From Halomonas sp. HL-93 (GTDB taxonomy: Bacteria; Pseudomonadota; Gammaproteobacteria; Pseudomonadales; Halomonadaceae), in assembly GCF_900086985.1 (NCBI RefSeq), contig NZ_LT593974.1, positions 2,418,001 through 2,482,000 on the forward strand: a stretch of DNA of 64,000 nt. Direction: 5' to 3'. Both the position numbers and the translations under genes were made by a program. Shown piece by piece: positions 50,230 through 58,681 of the stretch (the stretch's first letter is position 1; each line of letters begins with the position of its first letter). Below the pieces are notes generated by a model that made no database searches, had not been told where the DNA came from, and worked only from the letters and a program-made list of their open reading frames with translations.

Positions 50230-51289
50230 GCCAACGCCCTGTTTCACGGTGGGCCTGCTTAACGTCTTCACGCGGCAAGATGAACTCAACGTCGCTGCTT
50301 TGCTCGCCCATCATTAATGTCTTCGCCATGTCCTGGGCGGGCACGCCATCAAACAGCACGTGATAAAGTCCTTCGGCCAGCGGCATATAGACGCCAATCT
50401 CGGCCGCTTTGGTGCAAACGAGTTTGACAGTATTAACACCTTCCGCGACCTGCCCAAGGGCGTCGACGGCTTCATCCAACGAGCGCCCCTCACCAATGGC
50501 GTAACCCACGCGATAGTTACGCGACAGATCCGACGAGCAGGTGACAATTAAATCCCCCACCCCGGCAAGACCTAAAAACGTCATGGGGTTAGCTCCCTGG
50601 GCAACGGCAAAGCGGCTCATTTCCGCCAACGCCCGGGTCATCAGCATGCTGCGGGTGTTTTCACCCATGCCCAGCGCGGCCGCCATACCCGCGGCAATGG
50701 CGTAGATATTTTTCAGCGCTCCACCGAGCTCTACCCCGTGGCGGTCGTTGCTTGCGTAAACGCGGAAATAGCGACAGCCCAACGCTTGCTGAACCCGTGT
50801 GCGGGTCAACGCATCCGCACTGGCAATCACCGTGGCGGTCAACTGTTTATCGGCAATTTCCGATGCCAGATTGGGGCCGGCTATTACCCCGATATGCGTA
50901 AACCCAGTTTCCTGCTCAAGCACTTGGCTCATCAATAAAAAGCCTTTCTGCTCAATACCTTTCGTCGTACTGACCAGAATCTGCTCGGGTTTCAACCAAG
51001 GCTTGGCGGCCTGAACAACGCTGCGAAAGGCCTTTGAAGGAATGGCAATCAATACCAGCTCAGCGTCGTGCAATACCGTTTCAAGATCGGTAGAGGCCTG
51101 CACAGCGGGGTTAATGGGATAATTCGGCAGGTAGCGACCGTTACGGCGCTCCCGATTAATTTGCTCCACCAGCGTCTCGTCACGCATCCATTGGCGCACC
51201 TGAGCGCCATTATCGGCAGCGATGCTGGCCAGGGCGGTACCAAAACTACCCCCGCCCAGTACGGCGACATGAATCTGCTGCTCAGCCAT
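50222..51289 (-). CDS. gpsA: NAD(P)-dependent glycerol-3-phosphate dehydrogenase GpsA
   Basis: Reduces dihydroxyacetone phosphate to sn-glycerol 3-phosphate, the phospholipid backbone. The 355 residues start with the Rossmann motif [15 protein letters not shown] and include the catalytic [36 protein letters not shown] block and the [14 protein letters not shown] stretch. It is upstream of sixA on the same strand and separated from htpG by a terminator. Confidence 0.96.
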   Translation of the reverse strand: MAEQQIHVAVLGGGSFGTALASIAADNGAQVRQWMRDETLVEQINRERRNGRYLPNYPINPAVQASTDLETVLHDAELVLIAIPSKAFRSVVQAAKPWLKPEQILVSTTKGIEQKGFLLMSQVLEQETGFTHIGVIAGPNLASEIADKQLTATVIASADALTRTRVQQALGCRYFRVYASNDRHGVELGGALKNIYAIAAGMAAALGMGENTRSMLMTRALAEMSRFAVAQGANPMTFLGLAGVGDLIVTCSSDLSRNYRVGYAIGEGRSLDEAVDALGQVAEGVNTVKLVCTKAAEIGVYMPLAEGLYHVLFDGVPAQDMAKTLMMGEQSSDVEFILPREDVKQAHRETGRWHE

Positions 51290-51333
51290 TGGAATTCCTG
51301 GATAGTTGATTAGCGAAACGTTAAGGGTACGAC

Positions 51334-51374
51334 AAAAACAAACGGCCCGCTTGGGACATACCCAAGGGGCCGTT
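51334..51374 (-). terminator. Intrinsic terminator after htpG
   Basis: On the minus strand AACGGCCC pairs with GGGCCGTT and, after a small internal loop, TTGGG pairs with CCCAA. A T-rich run (TTGTTTTTG) follows. It starts 20 bases past the htpG stop. Confidence 0.85.
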
Positions 51375-51393
51375 ATACCTTAGCGAGCGTATG

Positions 51394-53298
51394 TTATGCC
51401 GCCAATACGCCGTTGAGACGCTTCACATAGGCGGCGGGGTCATCCAGATGACCGCCTTCGGCGATAATCGCCTGATCCAGCAGGATGTGGGCCAAGTCAG
51501 CAAATAAGCTATCGTCAGCGTTTTCCAGCCGCGCCACCAGCGAGTGGCTAGGGTTGAGCTCCAGAATCGGCTTCACTTCAGGAAGTGGCTGCCCTGCCGC
51601 CTCCATGATACGGCGCATTTGATAACCCATTTCGTGCTCCGGAAGCACCACGCAGGCGGGCGAGTCGGTGAGACGATGGGTGACTTTTACGTCCTGCACG
51701 CCTTCGCCAAGAGCTTCCTTGACTCGCTTGACCAGCGACTCCTTGGCCTTGGCGGTTTCTTCCTGCTCTTTTTTCTCGGCTTCATCTTCCACATCGCCAA
51801 GGTCGAGCTCGCCTTTAGCCACGTCCGCGAACGATTTACCGTCGAACTCGGTCAGGTGGCTCATCAACCACTCGTCAATGCGGTCAGAAAGCAGCAGCAC
51901 CTCGATGCCCTTTTTACGGAAGATTTCCAAGTGCGGGCTGTGCTTGGCGGCATTAAAGCTGTCGGCCACCACGTAGTAGATTTTCTGTTGGCCTTCTTTC
52001 ATACGACCGACATAGTCGGCAAGCGATTGCTCCTGGGCGGCGGTGTCGGTATGCGTTGAGGCAAAGCGCAGTAGGCCAGCGATTTTCTCACGGTTGGCGA
52101 AGTCCTCACCTGGCCCCTCTTTAAGCACGCTACCAAAGGTGTTCCAGAAGGTCTGATACTGCTCGCCGTCTTTGGCAAGCTTCTTGAGCATATCCAACGC
52201 CCGCTTGGTCAATGCGCCTTTGATCTTGTCGACCTTGGGATCCTGCTGCAGAATCTCGCGGGAAACGTTGAGCGAAAGATCGCGGGTATCCAGCACCCCT
52301 TTGATAAAACGCAGGTAAAGCGGCAGGAACTGCTCAGCGTCATCCATGATAAACACACGCTGGACATAAAGCTTCACGCCTCGTGCACCGTCGCGCTCAA
52401 ACAGATCGAACGGTGCACGACCGGGCACATACAACAGGCTAGTGTATTCAAGCTTGCCTTCTACTTTGTTGTGGCTCCAGGTGAGCGGATCGCTGAAGTC
52501 GTGGGCCACATGCTTGTAGAACGCCTTGTATTCGTCATCCGAAATATCGCTCTTGGGGCGTACCCACAGCGCTGTGGCTTCGTTAACGGTCTCCCAGGTA
52601 GTGACTTCGCTGCCTTCGATGGGATTGCCGTCATCGTCCTTAGCCGTTTCGGTTTTGGGCATACGCACCGGCACTTCGATATGATCCGAGTACTTGCGCA
52701 CCAGGTTTTGCAAACGGAAGTCGTCAGCAAATTCCTTGGCGTCGTCTTTCAGGTGAAGCGTAATCTCGGTGCCATGCTGCTCAAGCTCGATATCGGCGAC
52801 GGTAAACTCGCCCTCACCCTTCGAGCGCCATTCAACACCGGCGCTGGTCTCGTCGCCTGCTTTGCGCGTGCGGACCGTGACGTCGTCGGCGACGATAAAG
52901 CTAGAGTAGAAGCCCACCCCGAACTGACCGATCAACTTGGCGTCTTTTTGCTGCTCACCGGATAGCTGTTTGAGGAACTCAGAGGTACCACTGCGTGCGA
53001 TAGTCCCCAGATTGGAAATGACATCGTCACGGTTCATGCCAATTCCGTTGTCGCGCAGCGTCACCGTGCCCGCTTCGGCATCGTGTTCGATTTCGACCCG
53101 CAGTTCGCTATCGCCTTCATAAAGGCCATCGTTATCCAAGGCTGCATAGCGCAGCTTGTCGCAGGCATCGGCGGCATTGGATATCAATTCGCGCAGGAAA
53201 ATTTCACGGTTGGAGTACAGCGAGTGAATCATCAGATTCAACAGCTGCTTAACTTCCGTTTGAAAGCCAAGAGTTTCTTCGTGGTTCGTATTGGACAT
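51394..53298 (-). CDS. htpG: Molecular chaperone HtpG (bacterial Hsp90)
   Basis: Dimeric ATP-dependent chaperone. The ATG at 53298 ([20 protein letters not shown]) gives 634 residues. The GHKL ATPase domain shows [27 protein letters not shown] and [14 protein letters not shown]; the middle domain has [21 protein letters not shown] and SREILQQ; a C-terminal dimerisation domain follows. An acidic, charged insertion ([22 protein letters not shown]) lies near residue 500. A strong heat-shock promoter lies about 70 bases upstream. Confidence 0.97.
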   Translation of the reverse strand: MSNTNHEETLGFQTEVKQLLNLMIHSLYSNREIFLRELISNAADACDKLRYAALDNDGLYEGDSELRVEIEHDAEAGTVTLRDNGIGMNRDDVISNLGTIARSGTSEFLKQLSGEQQKDAKLIGQFGVGFYSSFIVADDVTVRTRKAGDETSAGVEWRSKGEGEFTVADIELEQHGTEITLHLKDDAKEFADDFRLQNLVRKYSDHIEVPVRMPKTETAKDDDGNPIEGSEVTTWETVNEATALWVRPKSDISDDEYKAFYKHVAHDFSDPLTWSHNKVEGKLEYTSLLYVPGRAPFDLFERDGARGVKLYVQRVFIMDDAEQFLPLYLRFIKGVLDTRDLSLNVSREILQQDPKVDKIKGALTKRALDMLKKLAKDGEQYQTFWNTFGSVLKEGPGEDFANREKIAGLLRFASTHTDTAAQEQSLADYVGRMKEGQQKIYYVVADSFNAAKHSPHLEIFRKKGIEVLLLSDRIDEWLMSHLTEFDGKSFADVAKGELDLGDVEDEAEKKEQEETAKAKESLVKRVKEALGEGVQDVKVTHRLTDSPACVVLPEHEMGYQMRRIMEAAGQPLPEVKPILELNPSHSLVARLENADDSLFADLAHILLDQAIIAEGGHLDDPAAYVKRLNGVLAA

Positions 53299-53373
53299 GC
53301 GCTCAGCCCTCGTTGATCTCGTTGCGTAAAGCGCCTTGCCAGAGCGACAAGGCATAAAATCAGGTGTGAACGA

Positions 53374-53402
53374 GATATGGGGCTGAGGGATGATTTTTCA
53401 AG
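53374..53402 (-). promoter_or_regulatory. Sigma-32 heat-shock promoter of htpG
   Basis: On the minus strand CTTGAA (53402-53397) and CCCCATATC (53382-53374) are 14 bases apart, a near-perfect match to the sigma-32 consensus. The -35 element overlaps the TGA stop codon (53400-53398) of the upstream DUF1232 gene. Confidence 0.85.
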
Positions 53403-53745
53403 CGGTAGGAGGCGATGAAGGCGCGGACTCACTTTCGGGGTATTTCCAGGCACGATAGCCGGCAAGCCGCTGGTCAATACGGTTAAGCAACCAACCGACG
53501 ATCACAACGTCGTCAACCACGCCAATCAAGACAAGAAAATCGGGAATCAAATCAAACGGCAGTACCAGATAAAAAAGCGCCGCCGCCATCAACCCAAAAG
53601 CGGACCAAGGCACCGGACGAAAACGCCCCTTGATAACATCGCGGGTCATGGGCAGAAACAATTTCAGGGCACGTACAATGCGTTTGATTGCCCAGGCACG
53701 GGATTTAAGTCGACGCATCAACCACCACGTGGATAATGGAGCCAT
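53398..53745 (-). CDS. DUF1232 (YkvA-like) small membrane protein
   Basis: 115-residue protein of the YkvA/DUF1232 family, function unknown. An N-terminal basic, amphipathic part (RRLKSRAWAIKRIVRALKLFL) is followed by the family core VPWSAFGLMAAALFYLVLPFDLIPDFLVLIGVVDDVVIVGWLLNRI, which contains two hydrophobic segments and the P-F-D-L-I-P-D motif that defines the family. It is upstream of htpG on the same strand and its stop codon is part of the htpG promoter. It may be co-transcribed into htpG at a basal level. Confidence 0.85.
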   Translation of the reverse strand: MAPLSTWWLMRRLKSRAWAIKRIVRALKLFLPMTRDVIKGRFRPVPWSAFGLMAAALFYLVLPFDLIPDFLVLIGVVDDVVIVGWLLNRIDQRLAGYRAWKYPESESAPSSPPTA

Positions 53746-53842
53746 CAGTATTGAATCCTCTCAGGCGTTCGGTTGTCAGAACCTTTCGCGTTAGGATAGT
53801 TCATTATACCCAGGTGACCGAACGCCTTATTGAGGATGCATC

Positions 53843-55777
53843 ATGCCCCGCACCGCCCGCGTATTATCAATCGCTTTTATCGCCTGCTTGCCGACGATAT
53901 CTTGGGCTGCTAGCGACAGTGCGTTACGCGACGCACTTGAGGCCGCACGTGACAAACAATGGAATCGCATTAACATGTCCGCCATTGAGGATCATCCGTT
54001 AAGCGGCTATGTCACCTATCATCGGCTACGCGACCAGCTACCCGAGCTATCGCCGGAGACGGTCAATCGCTATATCGACACGCACAGCGATTCACCACTC
54101 AGCGACTGGATGCGAGGTCAAGCTATCGACCAATACGGGGAAGCCAAACAATACAGCGATGTGCGTGCGGTGAGCAATGGCGAGCCCACCGGGGCCGCCC
54201 GGCAATGTCACTACCACACGGCACATCTTGATAGCGCTCCTCAACAAACAGCGGAAGCTGGCTTACGCCTGTGGCACACGGGTCAATCCCAGCCCAACGC
54301 CTGTGACCCATTGTTTAAACGCTTGAGGGCTAATGGCACTATCGATGACGAAGCGATCTGGGAACGCCAGATGCTCGCCTGGCAGGCGGGTAACAGCCGC
54401 CTGGCTGACTATCTGGGCAATCAGCTAAGCGGCGCTTGGCAAACCGCCATTGATACTTATGAAACAATAGATAGCGATCCACAGAAACTGCGTGAAGCCC
54501 CCACCTGCTTAGGGCCAGAATGCGCTGCTACAGCCAGCTTTTACCAAGCGGCTATGCAGCGTCTCATCCATGAGGACACCTCACAGGCCCTCTCCGTATG
54601 GCGCTCTCTGGCTGAGCGATTAAGCCTCCTGCCTAGCGATCAGCGTCTTATCGAAGAAGAACTGGCGTATTATGCGCTGGTGCATGAGGTGCCCAATTCA
54701 ATGGCGTGGGTCGATAGCGTTTTGCCACACCTGGAAAGCGAGCGCGCCTTTGGGCTGAGGGTTCGCCGTGCCCTCCAGGCACAGCAGTGGGAAGGGGTGC
54801 GCCACTGGATCACCCAAATGCCGGCCGAGCAGCAAAAGGATGCCCGATGGCAGTACTGGCTCGCCCGCGCCAGCGAACAGCTAGGCGATCAGACCGCTGC
54901 AGAAAGCCATTTCCAGCAAGCCGCTTCACAGCGTAGCTTTTACGGTTTTGCCGCTGCAGAGCGCTTGGGGCAGCCGCTGGCTCTGAATAACGAACGCTTC
55001 TATTTTGATGACGCGTCACGGGAACGTATCGCACAACAGCCTGCGGTGCAGCGCACTCAAGCATTAATGCGCATTGGCGAAGATGGATTGGCTAATAGCG
55101 AATGGCTGCATGTCGTTCAGCAGGCGTCCACTGAAGAAGCCCGGGCGTTAGCCGATTTTGCCGCCGAACAAGGCTGGCATGCTCGACTGGTTCAAACCAC
55201 TATTGCAGCAGGCTTATGGGACGCCCTGGAGTGGCGCTTCCCCCAGGCCTATCATGACGAATTCATCCACTGGGGACGTCTCAGCGGGGTTGACCCCTAT
55301 TTACTAATGGCCATTACCCGTCGTGAAAGTGCCTATAACCCCAATGCGCTGTCTCCTGCCGGTGCCCGCGGGCTAATGCAACTGATGCCAGGTACTGCCT
55401 CTCAGGTAAGCCGCCAAATTGGGCTTGAAGACCCTGGCGCCTATGGCGTGCTAGATCCAGAGCTTAATATTCGCTTAGGCAGCACTTATTTGCGCGACAA
55501 ATTGCAGCGCTACCAGGGCAACCGATTAGCCGCTACCGCCGCCTACAACGCAGGCCCTGGGCGAGTGGATCGCTGGCTAGGGGACTACAGCATTGAGGCT
55601 TTTGACCTTTTTGTTGAGCGTATTCCCTACCGTGAAACGCGGGACTATGTGCAGGCCGTGCTGAGCTATCGCGCCATTTTTGAGAGCCTTGCAAACGGCT
55701 CAAGTGATGGCGTATCGCTGCTTAGAGATGGCGAAAAGCAGGTGCGTTACAACCGTGCGTTGGTGCTGCGAGATTGA
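53843..55777 (+). CDS. slt: Soluble lytic murein transglycosylase Slt
   Basis: Periplasmic exo-lytic transglycosylase that cleaves glycan strands to 1,6-anhydro-muropeptides. The 644-residue precursor has a signal peptide (MPRTARVLSIAFIACLPTISWAA), a long helical doughnut domain (about 25-440) and a C-terminal goose-type lysozyme fold. The catalytic Glu495 lies in ITRRESAYNPNALS, followed by GARGLMQLMPGTA and AAYNAGPGRVDRWL. Length matches E. coli Slt70. It is divergent from the DUF1232 gene. Confidence 0.96.
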   Translation: MPRTARVLSIAFIACLPTISWAASDSALRDALEAARDKQWNRINMSAIEDHPLSGYVTYHRLRDQLPELSPETVNRYIDTHSDSPLSDWMRGQAIDQYGEAKQYSDVRAVSNGEPTGAARQCHYHTAHLDSAPQQTAEAGLRLWHTGQSQPNACDPLFKRLRANGTIDDEAIWERQMLAWQAGNSRLADYLGNQLSGAWQTAIDTYETIDSDPQKLREAPTCLGPECAATASFYQAAMQRLIHEDTSQALSVWRSLAERLSLLPSDQRLIEEELAYYALVHEVPNSMAWVDSVLPHLESERAFGLRVRRALQAQQWEGVRHWITQMPAEQQKDARWQYWLARASEQLGDQTAAESHFQQAASQRSFYGFAAAERLGQPLALNNERFYFDDASRERIAQQPAVQRTQALMRIGEDGLANSEWLHVVQQASTEEARALADFAAEQGWHARLVQTTIAAGLWDALEWRFPQAYHDEFIHWGRLSGVDPYLLMAITRRESAYNPNALSPAGARGLMQLMPGTASQVSRQIGLEDPGAYGVLDPELNIRLGSTYLRDKLQRYQGNRLAATAAYNAGPGRVDRWLGDYSIEAFDLFVERIPYRETRDYVQAVLSYRAIFESLANGSSDGVSLLRDGEKQVRYNRALVLRD

Positions 55778-55834
55778 TACATACAGCACTCTATTTTTAG
55801 GATTTATTCGGTGCCCTGAGCCTCTATGTACGCA

Positions 55835-56491
55835 CTAGACTGGCCGCTGCGAGAGCGCAAGCCGAATTCCCAGCACCACTAATACAGCACCGGTCATGGC
55901 ATTTAGCGTCTGAGCAAACCGCGCGCTGGCCAGCCATTTTCCGGCGCTGCCAACCATTAGCACTACGCTTATTTGCCAGAGGTTGGCAATTACGAAATGT
56001 ACGCCCGCCAACCATAACGATTTGACCAGCGCGGGGTCGCTTGGGGCAATGAACTGCGGCAAAAACGCCATATAAAACACCACTGTTTTGGGGTTAAGTA
56101 CATTAGACAGAAACCCCTCTTTAAGCGGTTGCCAAAGCGGCACAGCGTCGCTCTTGGTCATCATCCCTTTCACCGGCAGTGTTTGACCACGCCTAGCGGC
56201 CAGTAAGCTGCCAACCCCCAGCCAAATCAAATAACCCGCCCCAACCAACTTCAATGCATGAAACGCCCAGGCCGATTGCAGCAAAATCAGCGAAATCCCC
56301 ATTGCTGAGATGGTGGCATGCACAAACAGCCCGCTGCAGATGGCCATACTGGTAGCCACCCCATCACGAAAGCCACCCCGAGCTGTGTTGCGTATTACCA
56401 ATAGCGTATCGACGCCCGGGGTAATCGACAGCAGGGTAATGGCAATCACAAACGGCACGAACTGCCCGTCAATAAGACTAAAAGGAGTCAT
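55835..56491 (-). CDS. LysE/RhtB-family amino-acid exporter
   Basis: Predicted inner-membrane exporter of amino acids or related metabolites; the substrate cannot be named from sequence. The ATG at 56491 gives 218 residues (MTPFSLIDGQFVPFVIAITLLSITPGVDTLLVIR), with the family's N-terminal helix, T-P-G motif, and GYLIWLGVGSLLAAR. About five to six hydrophobic helices are seen. An open frame continues 57 codons upstream, but that part is non-hydrophobic and runs through the csp 5' region, so it was excluded. It is convergent with slt and divergent from the csp gene. Confidence 0.9.
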   Translation of the reverse strand: MTPFSLIDGQFVPFVIAITLLSITPGVDTLLVIRNTARGGFRDGVATSMAICSGLFVHATISAMGISLILLQSAWAFHALKLVGAGYLIWLGVGSLLAARRGQTLPVKGMMTKSDAVPLWQPLKEGFLSNVLNPKTVVFYMAFLPQFIAPSDPALVKSLWLAGVHFVIANLWQISVVLMVGSAGKWLASARFAQTLNAMTGAVLVVLGIRLALSQRPV

Positions 56492-56624
56492 AACAACGCA
56501 CTCATACAGTGAAAATGATTCGTCATATTGATACTGGACGACAGCTTTTTTTACATCTAAAGTGATTTTTGCGGGCACGCAATAGCGTCCCGTTTGATTA
56601 TTAAGCTCGTTAAGGAAATGGATA

Positions 56625-56828
56625 ATGGCAACTGGCACTGTCAAGTGGTTCAACGATACCAAAGGTTACGGCTTCATCTCTCCTGATGACGGCGGTGACG
56701 ATTTGTTTGCCCACTTCTCCGAAATTCAAGCTGAAGGTTTTAAGAGCCTGCAAGATGGTCAAAAAGTCAGCTTTGAGGTGACACAGGGTAAAAAAGGCCT
56801 TCAGGCTTCCAACATTCGCTTAGCCTAA
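56625..56828 (+). CDS. Cold-shock domain protein (CspA family)
   Basis: 67-residue single cold-shock-domain RNA and single-stranded DNA binding protein. RNP1 is KGYGFISP and RNP2 is DLFAHFS, both intact, with the start [17 protein letters not shown] typical of the family. Which paralogue it is cannot be said. The 5' region contains a small hairpin (GGG.ACGC with GCGTCCC, about 56573-56592) and an AAGGAAATGG ribosome site. It stands alone and ends in a strong terminator. Confidence 0.95.
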   Translation: MATGTVKWFNDTKGYGFISPDDGGDDLFAHFSEIQAEGFKSLQDGQKVSFEVTQGKKGLQASNIRLA

Positions 56829-56842
56829 TGGCGCTAATGCAT

Positions 56843-56870
56843 AAGGCCCGCATTGATGCGGGCCTTTTTT
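56843..56870. terminator. Bidirectional terminator after the csp gene
   Basis: AAGGCCCGCAT pairs perfectly with ATGCGGGCCTT around a 2-base gap, followed by TTTTTT on the plus strand. It lies between csp and the convergent acidic-lipoprotein gene, 13 bases past the csp stop. Confidence 0.9.
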
Positions 56871-56899
56871 GTTCCCTTCGCGCTCTCTTCTCAGATGAC

Positions 56900-57616
56900 T
56901 TACTCCTCCTGATCAAGGCTTTCAGGACGCTCCTGTTCAATTGATTCGAATTGGTCATTCAGGCGTTCCTCGGCCTCTTCAAAACGACGTTCAGTATCTT
57001 CAATCAGCTCCTCAACGTCGCTGCTACTGGTTTCCTCTTCATTACGCGCCGATTCAGGCAGGCTACTTTCAAACTCCCAGCGCTCGTCCGCTTCTTCTTC
57101 ACTGAGTGCCTCTCCAGCTACCGGCTCTTGCTGCTCTACTTCTTGAAACTGCTCTTCAAGGCGCTGCTGAGCCTCTTCAAAGCGGCGTTCGGTTTCGGCA
57201 ATCATATCGTCAACATCAGAGCGGGTCGCCTCGCCCGGCATTGCACCACCTTCGTCTAACACCTCTTCAGGATCAGCGGCCAAAGTATCTTCATCGGCTT
57301 CAACGTCTTCGGTTTGTGTCGTGGCGGCTTCTTCCTCGGCCTGCTCACCTTCTAAAGCCTCTGCTCTCTCCAATTCCTCTTCCGCTTGGCGCGATTCAAC
57401 TGCGTCACTATCTTCTGCACTGCCGTCGGTATCGGAAGCCGCCGCTTCGTCTTCCTCTTCGCTAGCGGCTTCAGCATTAGTGGCCTCTGACTCTACGTCA
57501 TTTGTGGACGAAGCGGATTCCTCCTGGTTGCCGTTCGACGTTTCGTCGCTATCGCCACAGCCACTGATCACCAGCATGATAGCTGCTAGCACGGGTAGCC
57601 AAACGCGGTTAGCCAT
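56900..57616 (-). CDS. Highly acidic lipoprotein with duplicated charged helix, function unknown
   Basis: 238-residue predicted lipoprotein; not recognised as a known family. The signal is MANRVWLPVLAAIMLVISGC with lipobox VISGC and mature Cys20, followed by G-D-S, which may favour inner-membrane retention by the +2 Asp-type rule only weakly, as +2 here is Gly. Residues 21-130 are low-complexity and dominated by Glu, Asp, Ala and Ser. A 33-residue charged helix unit occurs twice, at 133-165 and 199-231, with 19 identities including the core TERRFEEA and QF. The rest of the sequence is mostly disordered-looking. It lies between the csp gene and a YegS-like kinase gene. Confidence 0.75.
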   Translation of the reverse strand: MANRVWLPVLAAIMLVISGCGDSDETSNGNQEESASSTNDVESEATNAEAASEEEDEAAASDTDGSAEDSDAVESRQAEEELERAEALEGEQAEEEAATTQTEDVEADEDTLAADPEEVLDEGGAMPGEATRSDVDDMIAETERRFEEAQQRLEEQFQEVEQQEPVAGEALSEEEADERWEFESSLPESARNEEETSSSDVEELIEDTERRFEEAEERLNDQFESIEQERPESLDQEE

Positions 57617-57686
57617 TAATTTTGTCTCCTCAATGTGTACTCCTCATCGCCTCTATACAATCGGTCAATGATAGGGATTATCGGTT

Positions 57687-58646
57687 TCAGACCTCTACGA
57701 CCGACGTCAGTAGCGGACAATTATCGGGCAGTATCACCCGTACCGCCAACGGCACGACTTCGGCGCGAAAGCGTCTATAGTGGCGCGCTTCACCGTCGAG
57801 CGTGAGCGGCCAGGGCGGATCTTCGGGTAACGTCGAGACGCTCAACTCATTTACCGACAAATAGCGTACAAAGCGTCCCTCCCTCGGAAAATCCTGCAGT
57901 TCGCTGACTAAATCGGGCAACGCCGTCGCGGTGAGGAAGTCTTTCACCACAAGAACATCCAGCAGCCCATCATCTAATTTAGCCTTTGGGGCTAATACCT
58001 GACCTCCCCCTGACTGTCGGCCGTTGCCAATCGCCAGCAATAGCAGCGATGCCGATTCTTCTTGGTCGCGCCAGTGTAGCGTGCCACGATAGCAACGATG
58101 CCGCCATGCCTTGACGGCTCCCATTAAGGAATAGGCCCCCCCACCTAGCATGCGCTTGAGCATTTTAGGGGTCGACGAGGTAATTTCAGCGCCAAAGCCA
58201 CCGGTCATCATATTGACGTAATAGCTAGTCTCCGACGTAGTGTCGCCCTCGGCACACAGCTTGACGACATCAATAGGGTAATCGGACAGCGACCACGCCG
58301 CTGAGAGTGCTTCTTTCGGCTCCAACGGCAAGCCGACCGAGGTGGCAAAGTCATTTGCACTACCCAGAGGCACAACACCCAACACGGGCCGTTGCGCCTT
58401 ATCTAGGCGCATCAGCCCGTTTATTACCTCATTGACGGTACCATCCCCGCCGCAGGCAACGACATGGGTCATCCCCATGTCGACTGCCACTTCGGCGAAA
58501 TGTGCTGCGTCACCTGCTTCCCATGTTACCCGAACACTGATCGGCATCCCTGCCTTTCGCTGCTCAGCCACTGCTTCACGTAGCGCCGTATTACCGGCAG
58601 ATTTACCATTAACAATGAGTAAAAAACGCTGCTGTGTTGTTGTCAC
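57687..58646 (-). CDS. YegS-like diacylglycerol/lipid kinase family protein
   Basis: Predicted soluble lipid kinase of the DAGK catalytic family. The 319 residues carry the nucleotide-binding VVACGGDGTVNEVINGL motif, LGVVPLGSANDFATSVGLP and a C-terminal beta domain with GNGRQSGGGQVLAPKAKLDDGLLDVLVV. The start is GTG at 58646 with AAGGAAAT upstream. The substrate is not determined; phosphatidylglycerol is reported for some YegS proteins. It lies 35 bases downstream of pepN on the same strand. Confidence 0.9.
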   Translation of the reverse strand: MTTTQQRFLLIVNGKSAGNTALREAVAEQRKAGMPISVRVTWEAGDAAHFAEVAVDMGMTHVVACGGDGTVNEVINGLMRLDKAQRPVLGVVPLGSANDFATSVGLPLEPKEALSAAWSLSDYPIDVVKLCAEGDTTSETSYYVNMMTGGFGAEITSSTPKMLKRMLGGGAYSLMGAVKAWRHRCYRGTLHWRDQEESASLLLLAIGNGRQSGGGQVLAPKAKLDDGLLDVLVVKDFLTATALPDLVSELQDFPREGRFVRYLSVNELSVSTLPEDPPWPLTLDGEARHYRRFRAEVVPLAVRVILPDNCPLLTSVVEV

Positions 58647-58681
58647 TGAGATTTCCTTTCGTTATCTCTCCATCGGGTTCG

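Noticed and set aside
56492..56662. N-terminal extension of the LysE-type exporter
   Set aside because: The extra codons are non-hydrophobic, run through the csp 5' region, and the AT-rich flank explains the open frame; the family's N-terminal helix begins at 56491.
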